NCBI RefSeq assembly: GCF_014697125.1
Contig: NZ_JACJRG010000014.1
Coordinates: 98,000-161,999, forward strand
Direction: 5' to 3'
Source: Anabaena minutissima FACHB-250
Lineage (GTDB): Bacteria; Cyanobacteriota; Cyanobacteriia; Cyanobacteriales; Nostocaceae
Length of the DNA: 64,000 nt
A program made the position numbers and the translations under genes. Shown here piece after piece: positions 37,750 through 46,140 of this stretch (position 1 is its first letter; each line of letters starts with the position of its first letter). The notes beneath the pieces are model-generated. The model ran no database searches and was not told the DNA's origin. It was given only the letters and a program-made list of their open reading frames with translations.

Positions 37750-37956
37750 ATGTTTGACGGATTTTGGGATAACGTTTTTCGCTACCCCCGCTACTTGATT
37801 ACTATCGTATTAGGTCTTCTGCTAAACACCCTTGAGCCGTTGTTCCCACTATTAAAACGTCCAGTAACCTTAGTAGCTATTTTGGGTTTATTTATAGGTG
37901 GACTGGCATTCCTCACTTTCACATTACGGGCAATGCTGGGACTGAGTACCATCTAG
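37750..37956 (+). CDS. DUF751-family small membrane protein
   Basis: The 68-residue protein starts MFDGFWDNVFRYPRYLITIV and has two transmembrane helices (about 14-30 and 41-62). This pattern is that of the cyanobacterial/plastid DUF751 family, often found next to rbfA, as here (rbfA begins 224 bp downstream on the same strand). Function is unknown. A dispersed-repeat fragment lies between the two genes. Confidence 0.8.
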   Translation: MFDGFWDNVFRYPRYLITIVLGLLLNTLEPLFPLLKRPVTLVAILGLFIGGLAFLTFTLRAMLGLSTI

Positions 37957-38179
37957 ACTAAAACTGTATTATGGATTGACGAAACTCAGTCCTGAGTCAT
38001 GAGTGGTGATTCTCACTCAGCACGGGCTTACACCCTGCTACGCTAAAGGAACGCAGCACTTTTAACCGGCTAAACGCCGCGCTACCGCTCACAGCACTTT
38101 TTATCCCCAGGGCAGTTACTGTTGTCCTATATTACTTATACTTGTTGTTGTCCAACCTCTGTGGAGAGGCATGATTTAT

Positions 38180-38578
38180 ATGGCTACAAATCGCCGCGTT
38201 TCCCGTGTTGCTGAATTGATTAAACGGGAAGTTAGCCAAATGCTGCTCAATGGCATTAAAGATGACCGTGTAGGCACAGGAATGGTTAGTGTAACTGATG
38301 TTGATGTTTCTGGTGATCTCCAACACGCCAAAATTTACGTCAGCATATATGGTACAGATGAAGCCAAGGAAGAAACAATGGCGGGTTTGAAGTCAGCCAC
38401 TGGTTTTGTACGGAGTGAACTGGGGGCGCGGGTAAGGCTGCGTCGCACGCCGGAAGTGATGTTTATCGAAGACCGTTCTATTGAACGGGGAAATAAGGTG
38501 CTATCACTATTAAATAAACTGGAGTATGAGCGATCGCAAGACACGAGCGATGAAAGTGATGAGCAACTTTTAGAATAA
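38180..38578 (+). CDS. rbfA: 30S ribosome-binding factor A
   Basis: The 132-residue protein (MATNRRVSRVAELIKREVSQ) has the RbfA KH-like fold with VGTGMVSVTDVDVSGDLQHA and LGARVRLRRTPEVMFIEDRS. It aids late maturation of the 16S rRNA 5' end in the small subunit. The ATG at 38180 is chosen because GGAGAGG lies 11 bases upstream; the ATG at 38171 is too close to it. The acidic C-terminal tail (SQDTSDESDEQLLE) is typical of cyanobacterial RbfA. Confidence 0.95.
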   Translation: MATNRRVSRVAELIKREVSQMLLNGIKDDRVGTGMVSVTDVDVSGDLQHAKIYVSIYGTDEAKEETMAGLKSATGFVRSELGARVRLRRTPEVMFIEDRSIERGNKVLSLLNKLEYERSQDTSDESDEQLLE

Positions 38579-38640
38579 GTAGTCTCTACGACTTTGTCAC
38601 CAGAGAACAATGGATCTCCGAAGAATCCGCCAAACGATTT

Positions 38641-38671
38641 ACAGACGTGGTTAAAGCACGTCTGTTTTTAT
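38641..38671 (+). terminator. Terminator downstream of rbfA
   Basis: ACAGACGTG (38641-38649), a 7-base loop, and CACGTCTGT (38657-38665), followed by TTTTTA. It lies 62 bp after the rbfA stop codon. Confidence 0.8.
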
Positions 38672-39493
38672 ATGGAGACAGAGGGTGAAAAGGAAGCAGG
38701 GGAGCAGGGGAAGAAGAATACAATGCCCAATACCCAATATTAGGGGTGATAGCCCCTAAAGCTTTTATAGGCAAAAATGTTACAATCTGGTAACAAAATT
38801 ACTATACTTTATGTTCTGATAACTTTACTGACAGCAAAAACCACTAACTAAATAAAAATTCATAATTCTGTTGCTATGTACTTACGTAACTATATGTTAT
38901 TAAATGATGACTTAAGTGATAATTACAACATTTGCGGCATCCTAGCTACGCCGCAAGTCGGATATGACTTTTAATAGCTACTGCTACTCTAGAAACATCT
39001 CATTTCACCTGACGACAGATGTTGACCTCCACCAATCAGTTAGTCAATAACACTGACCTTAATCCAGAAATTACGCTTTGCTTTAAGAAATTATTAACTT
39101 ATGGCTCTTAATCAGCTTTCCTAGTGTACGGTAGCCGTTATATCAATAATATTGGCAATAGTTTATACACTAACTTGACCTAGAAACTTCTAATTTTGTA
39201 GTTATGGCGCAATCTCGCTATCTCTAAAATATGGTTCTAATGTTCTAACCAGCTTTCTCATTGGTTGAATTTATCAGCCAGTTCTTTTCCAAATGCGGTG
39301 TCATGGGGATAATGTCAGGGAAAGTTGACATTCTTAACATTTATTTACATAATTTAGGAGTGTCTAGCGTCAAAATGGAATCAGTTCCGTATAGTAAACT
39401 ACAAAATCTTCAGCGCAAGTCTAAATCCTTGTCATGTTTGTTCCCCATTATTAGTGGGAACACTATTTACGTGTAAATTTGTGAGTAAAAACC
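38672..39493. other. Long region upstream of the DUF4327 gene
   Basis: About 820 bp without a convincing gene. A small hairpin TTGCGGC...GCCGCAA lies at about 38932-38957, inside a 32-codon open frame starting at 38876 that I do not consider supported. The length may reflect a long 5' leader or an uncharted small RNA. Confidence 0.45.
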
Positions 39494-39730
39494 ATGAGTG
39501 TGAATACGGTGCCCTCTATAAATTACTACTCTCTAGATGTAATTCAGGACGAAGCACGCCGACTAGTAGAAAAAGGAATGGTTAGCCGACAGCAGCCTAT
39601 ATATACTCTCTGTCAATACATTCCCGCCAGAGAATGGGTTTGTGTAGAGTGCGAGTTAGAGAAGTGTGATTTCTTATTACGCGATCGCATCGGCGATCTG
39701 ATTGGTCGTGAACAATGGGACAATGACTAA
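39494..39730 (+). CDS. DUF4327-family small protein
   Basis: The 78-residue protein has the strongly conserved family block VIQDEARRLVEKGMVSRQQP and IYTLCQYIPAREWVCVECEL, then LRDRIGDLIGREQW. DUF4327 is restricted to cyanobacteria and its function is unknown. Three cysteines (C in LCQ, CVEC) could bind metal. It is monocistronic, with a strong terminator 250 bp downstream. Confidence 0.85.
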   Translation: MSVNTVPSINYYSLDVIQDEARRLVEKGMVSRQQPIYTLCQYIPAREWVCVECELEKCDFLLRDRIGDLIGREQWDND

Positions 39731-39978
39731 TCCAGGATTATTATATGAATTTAGATTTTGGATTAGGATGTGACTGGATTTGGCTACAAATGATTGATTG
39801 TCCAAACTAAAGGGCAATCTCTGGTTTTGATAACTCTTTCCTGATCCAAAATCTGAGTATTTCCAATATCTCTAAAGTCTTTGACTCTGATGCGTAAAAT
39901 TTTTCAGGTCAGTCACCCATAGAAACAAGCTTTTGTGTAAATCCAGTTTCATACATTAAGAATTTTTGTGTAAATTAA

Positions 39979-40021
39979 TACAGGAGCAGTTTTACGTATA
40001 AAACTGCTCCTGTATTTTTTT
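39979..40021 (+). terminator. Strong Rho-independent terminator
   Basis: Perfect 16-bp stem (39979-39994 and 39999-40014, TACAGGAGCAGTTTTA and its complement) with a 4-base loop CGTA and a T-tract (40015-40021). It is the best-formed terminator in the window and probably ends transcription from the DUF4327 gene, or from a small RNA between them. Confidence 0.88.
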
Positions 40022-40080
40022 CTACAGTTAAATATTGATTATTTACAGCCTCAACTAAAAATCTCTAAAACTTCCGTAAT

Positions 40081-40803
40081 TCATGATTCATTTAGTAAGT
40101 AAGATTTTATTTTCTGTTCTATTTGGTCGCTAATAATTTCTTTACCTATACTGGGTTGCTCAAGATTAACCCGAACAAAATTAGTCTTATCTGCGGCTGT
40201 AAATTTATTATCATTATTAGAATCTTTGATAATTTTGATAAAAACTGCATTTTGACTGGGAAGAACAACCCAGTTGATCATTTTGGTATTGTTTGGTGTG
40301 ACTTGCTGTAGATTTTTTCCCGATAAATCTGAAATATAGCCAATTACAGCATCTTGTTGATTGAGTTGTTTATCTTTGTTAGTATCTTGGTCAATAATTT
40401 GATAAAGCCAAACTCTTGTAGGTGGCTTTGTTGCTGCTTTTGTTTCTATTAAATCAAACGAATTTATAATTGCTTGTTTATCGAGGAGAAGATGAGTTTC
40501 ACCATCTTGTTTACGATAAAATATTAAGTTATGTAAAGCTGTGTTATTTCGTTTACTGTAACTGTCGCTATCTAAAATATTTCCTTTTTCATACCTCTTT
40601 GTGGCATTCACAGGAATCATCAAATAATCTGACTGTTCTTTAATAGTGAAGTTACCATAGCTAATTTCTGGCTCTTTCTGTTCTTGTGCGATCGCTTTGC
40701 CTTGCTCTGTTCTTCTATCAAGACCAGCACTGCAAGACAAGCAGAAACTAGCTAAAAACAGGGTTAAGGTCATGTCTCTCAAAAAACTGTAATTATTTTT
40801 CAT
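40081..40803 (-). CDS. Lipoprotein with EF-hand/dockerin-like calcium loops
   Basis: The 240-residue protein has a signal peptide with lipobox FCLSC (Cys24). Two Asp/Asn-rich loops resemble calcium-binding loops: DQDTNKDKQLNQQD (138-151) and DSNNDNKFTAAD (194-205). Between them is a beta-rich region (VWLYQIIDQDTN, GYISDLSGKNLQQ). It is probably located at the outer face of the plasma membrane or in the outer membrane. No family name is recognised. Calcium binding is inferred from the loop pattern only. Confidence 0.65.
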   Translation of the reverse strand: MKNNYSFLRDMTLTLFLASFCLSCSAGLDRRTEQGKAIAQEQKEPEISYGNFTIKEQSDYLMIPVNATKRYEKGNILDSDSYSKRNNTALHNLIFYRKQDGETHLLLDKQAIINSFDLIETKAATKPPTRVWLYQIIDQDTNKDKQLNQQDAVIGYISDLSGKNLQQVTPNNTKMINWVVLPSQNAVFIKIIKDSNNDNKFTAADKTNFVRVNLEQPSIGKEIISDQIEQKIKSYLLNES

Positions 40804-41462
40804 GCACTTCTCTAGCAGGATTTATTTGGGGATGTCCCATTTTATTGTCCCCTAGAAAATCAGTAAGTAAAAAAATAGCCCAAACAAATGGGCTTTTTGA
40901 GAATATTTAAGGTATTTGAACAACCCTAAATCAAAATGTCATTTCCTTGATTGTTGAGATGACACTCCTTGCATTATTGATCATATCTTAACATTCTTTG
41001 TGATTCAAATCACCTACAACATGAAAAAACCTGGTAGAGATTGACCAGGTTTTTTCATGTTGTATTGATTTCAAATCTTTAAATTTAATCGACAAGTAAT
41101 TGAGAAAGTTTCTAACTAGGGTGGACTCTACAACTAGCAAATTCAGCAATCTTTGTTTTTCCGCTTTGGGATTTGGCTTGACCTTTATTGGGGCTTTTTA
41201 CCACATGACATAAATATGCCGAAATCTGCTGGGGCTGATGACGGGAGACACCGAGCCATTTGCCCGCTTGGTTTGGTTTACCTTATTTGATGTCTTGATA
41301 TTTAAGTTAGCACCGAGGTTGGTGATGATCAATGCTTGGTTTACTAAAGTTGATATTCCGTATATTTTTGCAATAACAACTCAAAACTTTGATCCCCAAA
41401 TATCTTTAATTGTGAGGACTCCGGTTTCTTAGAGAAACCGGGTTGCTGAATTCCTGGGATTC
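40804..41462. other. Intergenic region with three hairpins
   Basis: Hairpins lie at 40877-40894 (AGCCCA/TGGGCT flanked by A- and T-runs), 41017-41062 (19-bp perfect stem) and 41421-41441 (CCGGTTTCT/AGAAACCGG). On the minus strand, 41112-41282 is open for about 56 codons without a credible start and may be decayed coding sequence. The spacing of the first two hairpins would fit a small RNA. Confidence 0.5.
41017..41062. terminator. 19-bp perfect hairpin, terminator-like
   Basis: Arms 41017-41035 and 41044-41062 (CAACATGAAAAAACCTGGT and its complement) with an 8-base loop. The T-run is inside the stem (GGTTTTTTC), so termination could occur on either strand. No annotated gene lies close on the plus strand. 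Confidence 0.75.
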
Positions 41463-42422
41463 TTACCAATTCCACATGACGGAACTATCATCAAGATGAT
41501 CAGTGACAATGCGGCCGATCGCATCAATTTGGACAATTTCGTCAGCAGAAAGTTTAACATCAGCAGCTAGGGCATTGTCTTTGGCTTGTTCAGGATAACG
41601 CGCACCGGCGATCGCATTTGTTTGAGGTTGGGCAATTAACCAAGCTAGAGCCAACTGAGCCAAAGTACAATTATGGCATTCAGCTATCGGACGCAATTTC
41701 TCTAAAGCTTGTTGAGCGCGTTCAAAGTTTTCGCCTTGAAATAACTTATTTTTAGCGCGGTTATCTGCTGGATCAAACTGCTGTCCAGGGGCAAATTTCC
41801 CTGTTAACAATCCTTGGGCTAGGGGTGAATAAGCCAAAATAGAAATATTATGTTCCACACAATAGGGCATCGCATCCTGTTCTACTTGTCGCCAAAATAA
41901 AGAGTAGGGAGGTTGTAAGCTATCAATACGCCCATACTGCGCGGCTTCTGCTAATTGGCTACGGGAAAAGTTGGAAACACCAATGGCGCGAATCTTGCCT
42001 TGTTCTTTGAGATGGTTGAGGGCGTTCATGGTTTCTTGAATGGGTACAATCTGACTATTGAAAGAGCCAGACGGCCAATGAATTTGGTAAAGGTCGATAT
42101 AATCAGTTTTGAGATTTTTGAGGGAGCGATCGCAAGCCTCAATTACTTGGTCATACTGGAGATGGTTAGCAAAAACTTTCGTCGCATACTCCACTTGATC
42201 ACGCACATCAGATAAAGCCTCAGCAACAATCTGCTCAGAATGTCCTTCACCATAAACCTCAGCCGTGTCTATGGTAGTAATCCCAGCCTCAAAGGCGGCG
42301 CGGATAGTTTTAATTGAGTCTGCATCCTCAATTCCCACCCACATTTTTTTACCAGCTTGCCAAGTTCCCATCAGGATGGGTGTGATGTGTACATCAGATG
42401 TCCCCAGTCGTCGCTGCTCCAT
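41463..42422 (-). CDS. Aldo/keto reductase
   Basis: The 319-residue protein has the (beta/alpha)8 AKR signature: GITTIDTAEVYGEGHSE (Asp and Tyr of the tetrad), EYATKVF (Lys), and YIDLYQIHWPSG (His). GKIRAIGVSNFSRSQ and the NADPH site near TNAIAGARYPEQA follow. It reduces carbonyls with NADPH in the cytoplasm; the natural substrate is unknown. It is divergent from the DUF1802 gene, 79 bp away. Confidence 0.93.
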   Translation of the reverse strand: MEQRRLGTSDVHITPILMGTWQAGKKMWVGIEDADSIKTIRAAFEAGITTIDTAEVYGEGHSEQIVAEALSDVRDQVEYATKVFANHLQYDQVIEACDRSLKNLKTDYIDLYQIHWPSGSFNSQIVPIQETMNALNHLKEQGKIRAIGVSNFSRSQLAEAAQYGRIDSLQPPYSLFWRQVEQDAMPYCVEHNISILAYSPLAQGLLTGKFAPGQQFDPADNRAKNKLFQGENFERAQQALEKLRPIAECHNCTLAQLALAWLIAQPQTNAIAGARYPEQAKDNALAADVKLSADEIVQIDAIGRIVTDHLDDSSVMWNW

Positions 42423-42501
42423 AACCTTTCCTTAATTCATATCCCTGGATAGTTTTATACTTTAGCGGTCTTCGCTCAAAATTAAATCAGAGTTACAGTA
42501 G

Positions 42502-43089
42502 ATGCTCATGCTGATGGAATTAAATCAAACAGCGCATACGCTCAAAGAATGGGCAGTTGCAGTTAATGCTTTAGAAACTGGCAAAACAATTATGTTGCTG
42601 CGTAAAGGCGGTATTCATGAACAGCAAGGCCGTTTTCAAGTGGCTCATCAGCAGGTTTTGCTCTACCCCACCTATGAACATCAGCAATCTTGCTTACTTA
42701 AAGCTGAATATGCCAATCTTGTCCATCCAGTCACACCAGGATGGCATCCAGAAATAGTACGGATTGGTAGTTGGGCAGAGATTACCGATATTTTGCCAGT
42801 TAGTGACGAGTCAATTGTCAAGAGCTTATTACCCTTTCATATCTGGAATGAAAATTTTATCAGCGATCGCCTGAAGTGGAAACCCAAACAGCCAATATTT
42901 GTTCTCCTACTACGGACTTATCAACTACCTCAAGCCCAAGAAATTCCCTATCGTGGAGAGTATGGTGGTTGCAAATCTTGGATTGATATAGAATCAGCTC
43001 TGCAACTACAAGGTTCAACCCCAGTTTTGTCTGATTCGTATTACCAAGAATTAGTAGCTGAAATTCATGGGATGGTGAGTAATGAGTAA
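42502..43089 (+). CDS. DUF1802-family protein
   Basis: The 195-residue soluble protein has the DUF1802 pattern: LKEWAVAVNALETGKTIMLL RKGG near the N-terminus, then VLLYPTYEHQQSCLLK and PFHIWNENFISDRLKWKPKQ. The fold and function are unknown. Three in-frame ATGs (42502, 42508, 42514) begin the frame and the sequence does not decide between them. It shares a short divergent promoter region with the aldo/keto reductase. Confidence 0.8.
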   Translation: MLMLMELNQTAHTLKEWAVAVNALETGKTIMLLRKGGIHEQQGRFQVAHQQVLLYPTYEHQQSCLLKAEYANLVHPVTPGWHPEIVRIGSWAEITDILPVSDESIVKSLLPFHIWNENFISDRLKWKPKQPIFVLLLRTYQLPQAQEIPYRGEYGGCKSWIDIESALQLQGSTPVLSDSYYQELVAEIHGMVSNE

Positions 43090-43527
43090 TGAATAATGAG
43101 TGTTGTAAAGCCCTGCGGGCATAGCTGCGCTTAGAGCGGTAGCGCGGCGTTTAGCCTGTGCTGAGTTGTGAGAATTTTTCTACCTTATCTGCTTGTCAGC
43201 ATCTTGAATCATCTACTTTTCGTAATAAAAATTCAATAATTTCCAAAATAGTAATTCTTGATACATACACTTTTAGTATCAGCAGATAACATTAAAAAAA
43301 TCTTATTAGTGCCGTAGATTGAAGCACAAACATTTGCACAACCGGTCTATCTATATAGCTGTTGATAAGCAATCTAAATGCCGGACATTTATTTAAGTGA
43401 TTGTACGATTTTAGATTGTAGATAAGTTGACTACCTTGGGAAGATTCAAAACTATCTCACAAGGGTGAAGAAGTATTGACAAAAACCTGCCAATATGCAA
43501 ATTAAGCAAAAAGCAAAGGAGTTTGCT
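43090..43527. repeat. Intergenic region carrying a 60-bp dispersed repeat (43097-43156)
   Basis: The segment 43097-43156 matches 27002-27061 with about five differences (core AAAGCCCTGCGGGCATAGCT). A partial inverted copy lies at about 38065-38097. The rest, about 370 bp, is AT-rich with no recognised gene. AAAGGAG is placed seven bases before ATG 43528. Confidence 0.75.
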
Positions 43528-43812
43528 ATGTATCGACAAATGTGTTGGATATCTAAAACTAGCGATGACGGGGATAAAATCTTATATCTGCAAACTGCGC
43601 CTCATCAACCGTGGCGACCCTACACAACTTTCCCCCAATTTTCAGTACCGGATTATCAAGTCCCAGGCGGCTCTAAGGGTTGGGCAACTTATCAAAAATT
43701 ACTTAAAGCTGGTTGGACACTAGTATCCAGCGCACGAGCCAATGAATTTGGCAGTAGCGATTATGCAGAGTCAACAGCAAATAATCAACAGTCAAACAAT
43801 TTTGGACTTTAG
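43528..43812 (+). CDS. Small protein of unknown function
   Basis: The 94-residue product (MYRQMCWISKTSDDGDKILY) is preceded by AAAGGAG at ideal spacing, which favours ATG 43528 over the upstream ATG at 43495. It has a compact aromatic core (FPQFSVPDYQVPGGSKGWAT) and an Asn/Ser-rich tail. No signal peptide or known domain is seen. It converges on the gene at 43860. Confidence 0.65.
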   Translation: MYRQMCWISKTSDDGDKILYLQTAPHQPWRPYTTFPQFSVPDYQVPGGSKGWATYQKLLKAGWTLVSSARANEFGSSDYAESTANNQQSNNFGL

Positions 43813-43859
43813 AGCCAGCGATTTTCAATTGACTCTCAATCCTAACCGTCAACCCTTCC

Positions 43860-45317
43860 CTACTCCTCATTCCTAGAAGTGGTTTGAGTTGTTGTGACTC
43901 TGGTATTGAGTTTTTTGACCAGATTTTGAATATTAGTCAGAGTTGCTGTTTTGATGGTTGGTTGCTGCTGTAACCATGAATTTGCCTGTTCTTCCCCTTG
44001 TTGGACTGCTAAGATCAACGCGCCCCAAGTTTGAACTTCTGCTTTATTGGGGTTGACTTTCAGTGCTGCTAATACTCGTTTCCATAATCGACCTTTGTCT
44101 TTGTCAGCTTTTAACAGGGTGGCAATTTCTTGAGCATTCTGTGGTGAGTTCTCAAACGCCTGTAAAGCCTTTTCCCAGCGACCATCAACTAAATCTGCTA
44201 GCACTTGTTGACTGGGACTTGCCCAAGTTTTATCAGCTTGGGTTTTAGTAAGTTCGGAGTGTAACCGAATTAGATCCATTTGTGCTTGCGCTGTGGCTGG
44301 TAAAACGCCTCGGCGTTGTTTCTTGAGGGATTGCAACCATTGAAATGCAGGTGTCCACAAGCCACTCCGTGCAATGAAGAGAGCATTTTGGTAAGAATCA
44401 TCCTTAATAGCTGATGGTGTGAGATTAATTGCTTCTAGTTGCAGAGGTTTGAGGTATAACTTGACGGCTTTGACTTGGTAAACCTGTAACTGTGGTTCTA
44501 AACCGACAGTTTGATCAATTACCAGTTCTTTCGCACTATCACCCGTTACCTGCTCCCATTTGGGTAGTTGACCATTGGGACTTGTCCAAGACACCATTTG
44601 TTGTAGGTTAGCTCGTTCTGGATTGTAGTAGACAATCTCACCGTAGGCGATCGCATGAGTTCCTTGTTGACGCTGACCCCGCAAATAAAACCAGACTCCC
44701 CTTCCTGGTGTCTTCCCTTCAAAGCGTTGCACCTCAGTCAAAGGTAAGCTATCACTAACTTCTGGATTTTCTGATGTGGGATCAACTAGGGGCGCAAGAG
44801 CCACAGATTCTTCCAGTCTGGCGATCAGTAGTTGGTTAGTTAAACGATAAAATTTTTCGGGCTGTGCTTGGTATTGTAAGTTTTCTAAGTGATATACCCT
44901 GAGTTCGACAACTTCTTGACAATTAGACTGACAGTTGGGACGCTGGCGCAATACTGGGAGGAGAAAAGAGTTATCTTCATCATCTAAAGCTATCGTGTCG
45001 CCGACAATTTTGTGTTTGTGACTCAAACTATCCCGAATTTGTTGGACGGTTTGGGGGTATTCGCTCTGACTCATGGGAATTTGCGCCCACTCTGGTAAAA
45101 CACTATTGAGCCAACCCACCTGTTGGGGATCGAAAATCAAGAGAACACCAATCCAAGTAAAAGAGATAACTAACCCAGCACCAGTAAGTAAAATTGCGAT
45201 CGCTATAATTGAAGACAACTTTATCCTCTTTCTTTTGCGGGATTGAGGTTTGGAGGAAACACCCTCAATTACATCAACAGTGGGCTGATTGTCCCCAGAA
45301 GGATAGCGATGTGCCAT
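43860..45317 (-). CDS. Conserved cyanobacterial single-pass membrane protein
   Basis: The 485-residue protein has a basic cytoplasmic N-terminus (SRKRKRIKL), one transmembrane helix (about 36-61) and a large external domain. The first half of this domain is beta-rich with a CQSNC pair near residue 130. The C-terminal part is helical and TPR-like (ALFIARSGLWTPAFQWLQSL, LADLVDGRWEKALQAFENSP). The architecture suggests a scaffold at the periplasmic face. I do not recognise a named family. Confidence 0.7.
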   Translation of the reverse strand: MAHRYPSGDNQPTVDVIEGVSSKPQSRKRKRIKLSSIIAIAILLTGAGLVISFTWIGVLLIFDPQQVGWLNSVLPEWAQIPMSQSEYPQTVQQIRDSLSHKHKIVGDTIALDDEDNSFLLPVLRQRPNCQSNCQEVVELRVYHLENLQYQAQPEKFYRLTNQLLIARLEESVALAPLVDPTSENPEVSDSLPLTEVQRFEGKTPGRGVWFYLRGQRQQGTHAIAYGEIVYYNPERANLQQMVSWTSPNGQLPKWEQVTGDSAKELVIDQTVGLEPQLQVYQVKAVKLYLKPLQLEAINLTPSAIKDDSYQNALFIARSGLWTPAFQWLQSLKKQRRGVLPATAQAQMDLIRLHSELTKTQADKTWASPSQQVLADLVDGRWEKALQAFENSPQNAQEIATLLKADKDKGRLWKRVLAALKVNPNKAEVQTWGALILAVQQGEEQANSWLQQQPTIKTATLTNIQNLVKKLNTRVTTTQTTSRNEE

Positions 45318-45603
45318 GTTCGTTCTCTGTCAATCTACAGTGCGAGTTTTGTTTATTGTTTCTCTTTTATACTCGCGCTTTGACTTATTGCCTAGCAGTA
45401 AGGTTAGTTAAATTTTACAATGGGGACTGGGAAATGGGGATTGGGGATTGGGGATTGGGGACTGGGGAAGAAAAATGTACTATCGGCGGAAATGAACATA
45501 CCATTTCAAATGGCGCAAAAGCTTGAAATACAATTCTTTTAACTTTTGATTTTTGACTTGAGGTACTAATCTAAGGCAGTTTTTCATCTGTTATTAAAAA
45601 AAA

Positions 45604-45626
45604 AGGTTTGGCTCATCACCAAACCT
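45604..45626 (-). terminator. Minus-strand terminator
   Basis: Stem AGGTTTGG (45604-45611) and CCAAACCT (45619-45626), preceded on the plus strand by a run of nine or more A, which is a T-tract on the minus strand. It ends whatever is transcribed leftward from 45630-45848. Confidence 0.75.
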
Positions 45627-45630
45627 CTCT

Positions 45631-45681
45631 TTAAATCCAGTGCATAACAACATCCCGGATTAATTTACCTATTATTTTCAT
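45631..45681 (-). CDS. Candidate 16-residue peptide or small RNA ending at a terminator
   Basis: The minus strand encodes MKIIGKLIRDVVMHWI and stops five bases before the hairpin at 45604-45626. An AGGA lies about 14 bases upstream of the ATG. The peptide would be amphipathic and helical. This may equally be a non-coding small RNA with its own terminator. The evidence is positional only. Confidence 0.25.
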   Translation of the reverse strand: MKIIGKLIRDVVMHWI

Positions 45682-45848
45682 CCTTTCGCATCTTCCTATG
45701 GGATGTATGCAAATACTGCAAAAACTGATATTACATTATTTAAGTATTAACTAATACACCTAAGATAATTTATTTCCTCAACTTTTTGTTTCATGTTATT
45801 TTTTCACAAAAAATTAATGAATATTAATGTAACTAATACACAAAAAAA

Positions 45849-45867
45849 AGACGGGTGCGACCCGTCT
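45849..45867 (-). terminator. Minus-strand terminator
   Basis: Stem AGACGGGT/ACCCGTCT (45849-45856 and 45860-45867) with a 3-base loop. The plus strand reads AAAAAAAA before it, giving a T-tract on the minus strand. It overlaps the stop codon of the 44-residue open frame at 45866-46000. Confidence 0.8.
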
Positions 45868-46000
45868 AAATAGCTTGAAAGTGGCAAATACACCTTGGAC
45901 TTGGATAAATAGTAAATTTAATAGGTTGTAAGGAATTATAGATAAAGTTAACAGCAAGAACAGCGATTGATGCCGTAATTGATGTTGTAACTACACTCAT
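45866..46000 (-). CDS. Candidate 44-residue small protein
   Basis: The frame encodes MSVVTTSITASIAVLAVNFI followed by YNSLQPIKFTIYPSP and ends RCICHFQAI, with its stop inside the left base of a strong terminator. The N-terminal half could be a transmembrane helix and the C-terminus carries a CIC pair. A TTG 18 bases upstream could also start it. No Shine-Dalgarno is convincing. Support comes from the tight coupling to a terminator and a hydrophobic, non-random composition. Confidence 0.35.
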   Translation of the reverse strand: MSVVTTSITASIAVLAVNFIYNSLQPIKFTIYPSPRCICHFQAI

Positions 46001-46140
46001 CCTTGCAATGAGTACCAAAATATCAGATAGAATTTTCGAGAACTTGCCAAAATGCCAAAATCTTTATTTGCATTTTGGTTTGCGATAGTTTGAACATAGT
46101 GCAAAAAAAGCAGTTTGATAAATTGCGAACTAGACATTAA

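Larger units (their letters stand above)
45318..46140. other. Intergenic region with heptamer array, two minus-strand terminators and small-ORF candidates
   Basis: 45435-45469 is a heptamer array (TGGGGAT about 5 times). Two hairpins with minus-strand T-tracts lie at 45604-45626 and 45849-45867. Each is preceded on the minus strand by a tiny open frame (16 and 44 codons), listed separately. Confidence 0.7.

Noticed and set aside
38876..38974. 32-codon frame within the region upstream of the DUF4327 gene
   Set aside because: A frame of this length is expected by chance in AT-rich DNA, and no Shine-Dalgarno precedes it.
39261..39476. 71-codon plus-strand frame before the DUF4327 gene
   Set aside because: TTG start, no ribosome-binding site, composition unlike neighbours; more likely leader sequence.
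41238..41432. 64-codon plus-strand frame
   Set aside because: No start context or recognisable protein features; overlaps a region that looks decayed on the other strand.
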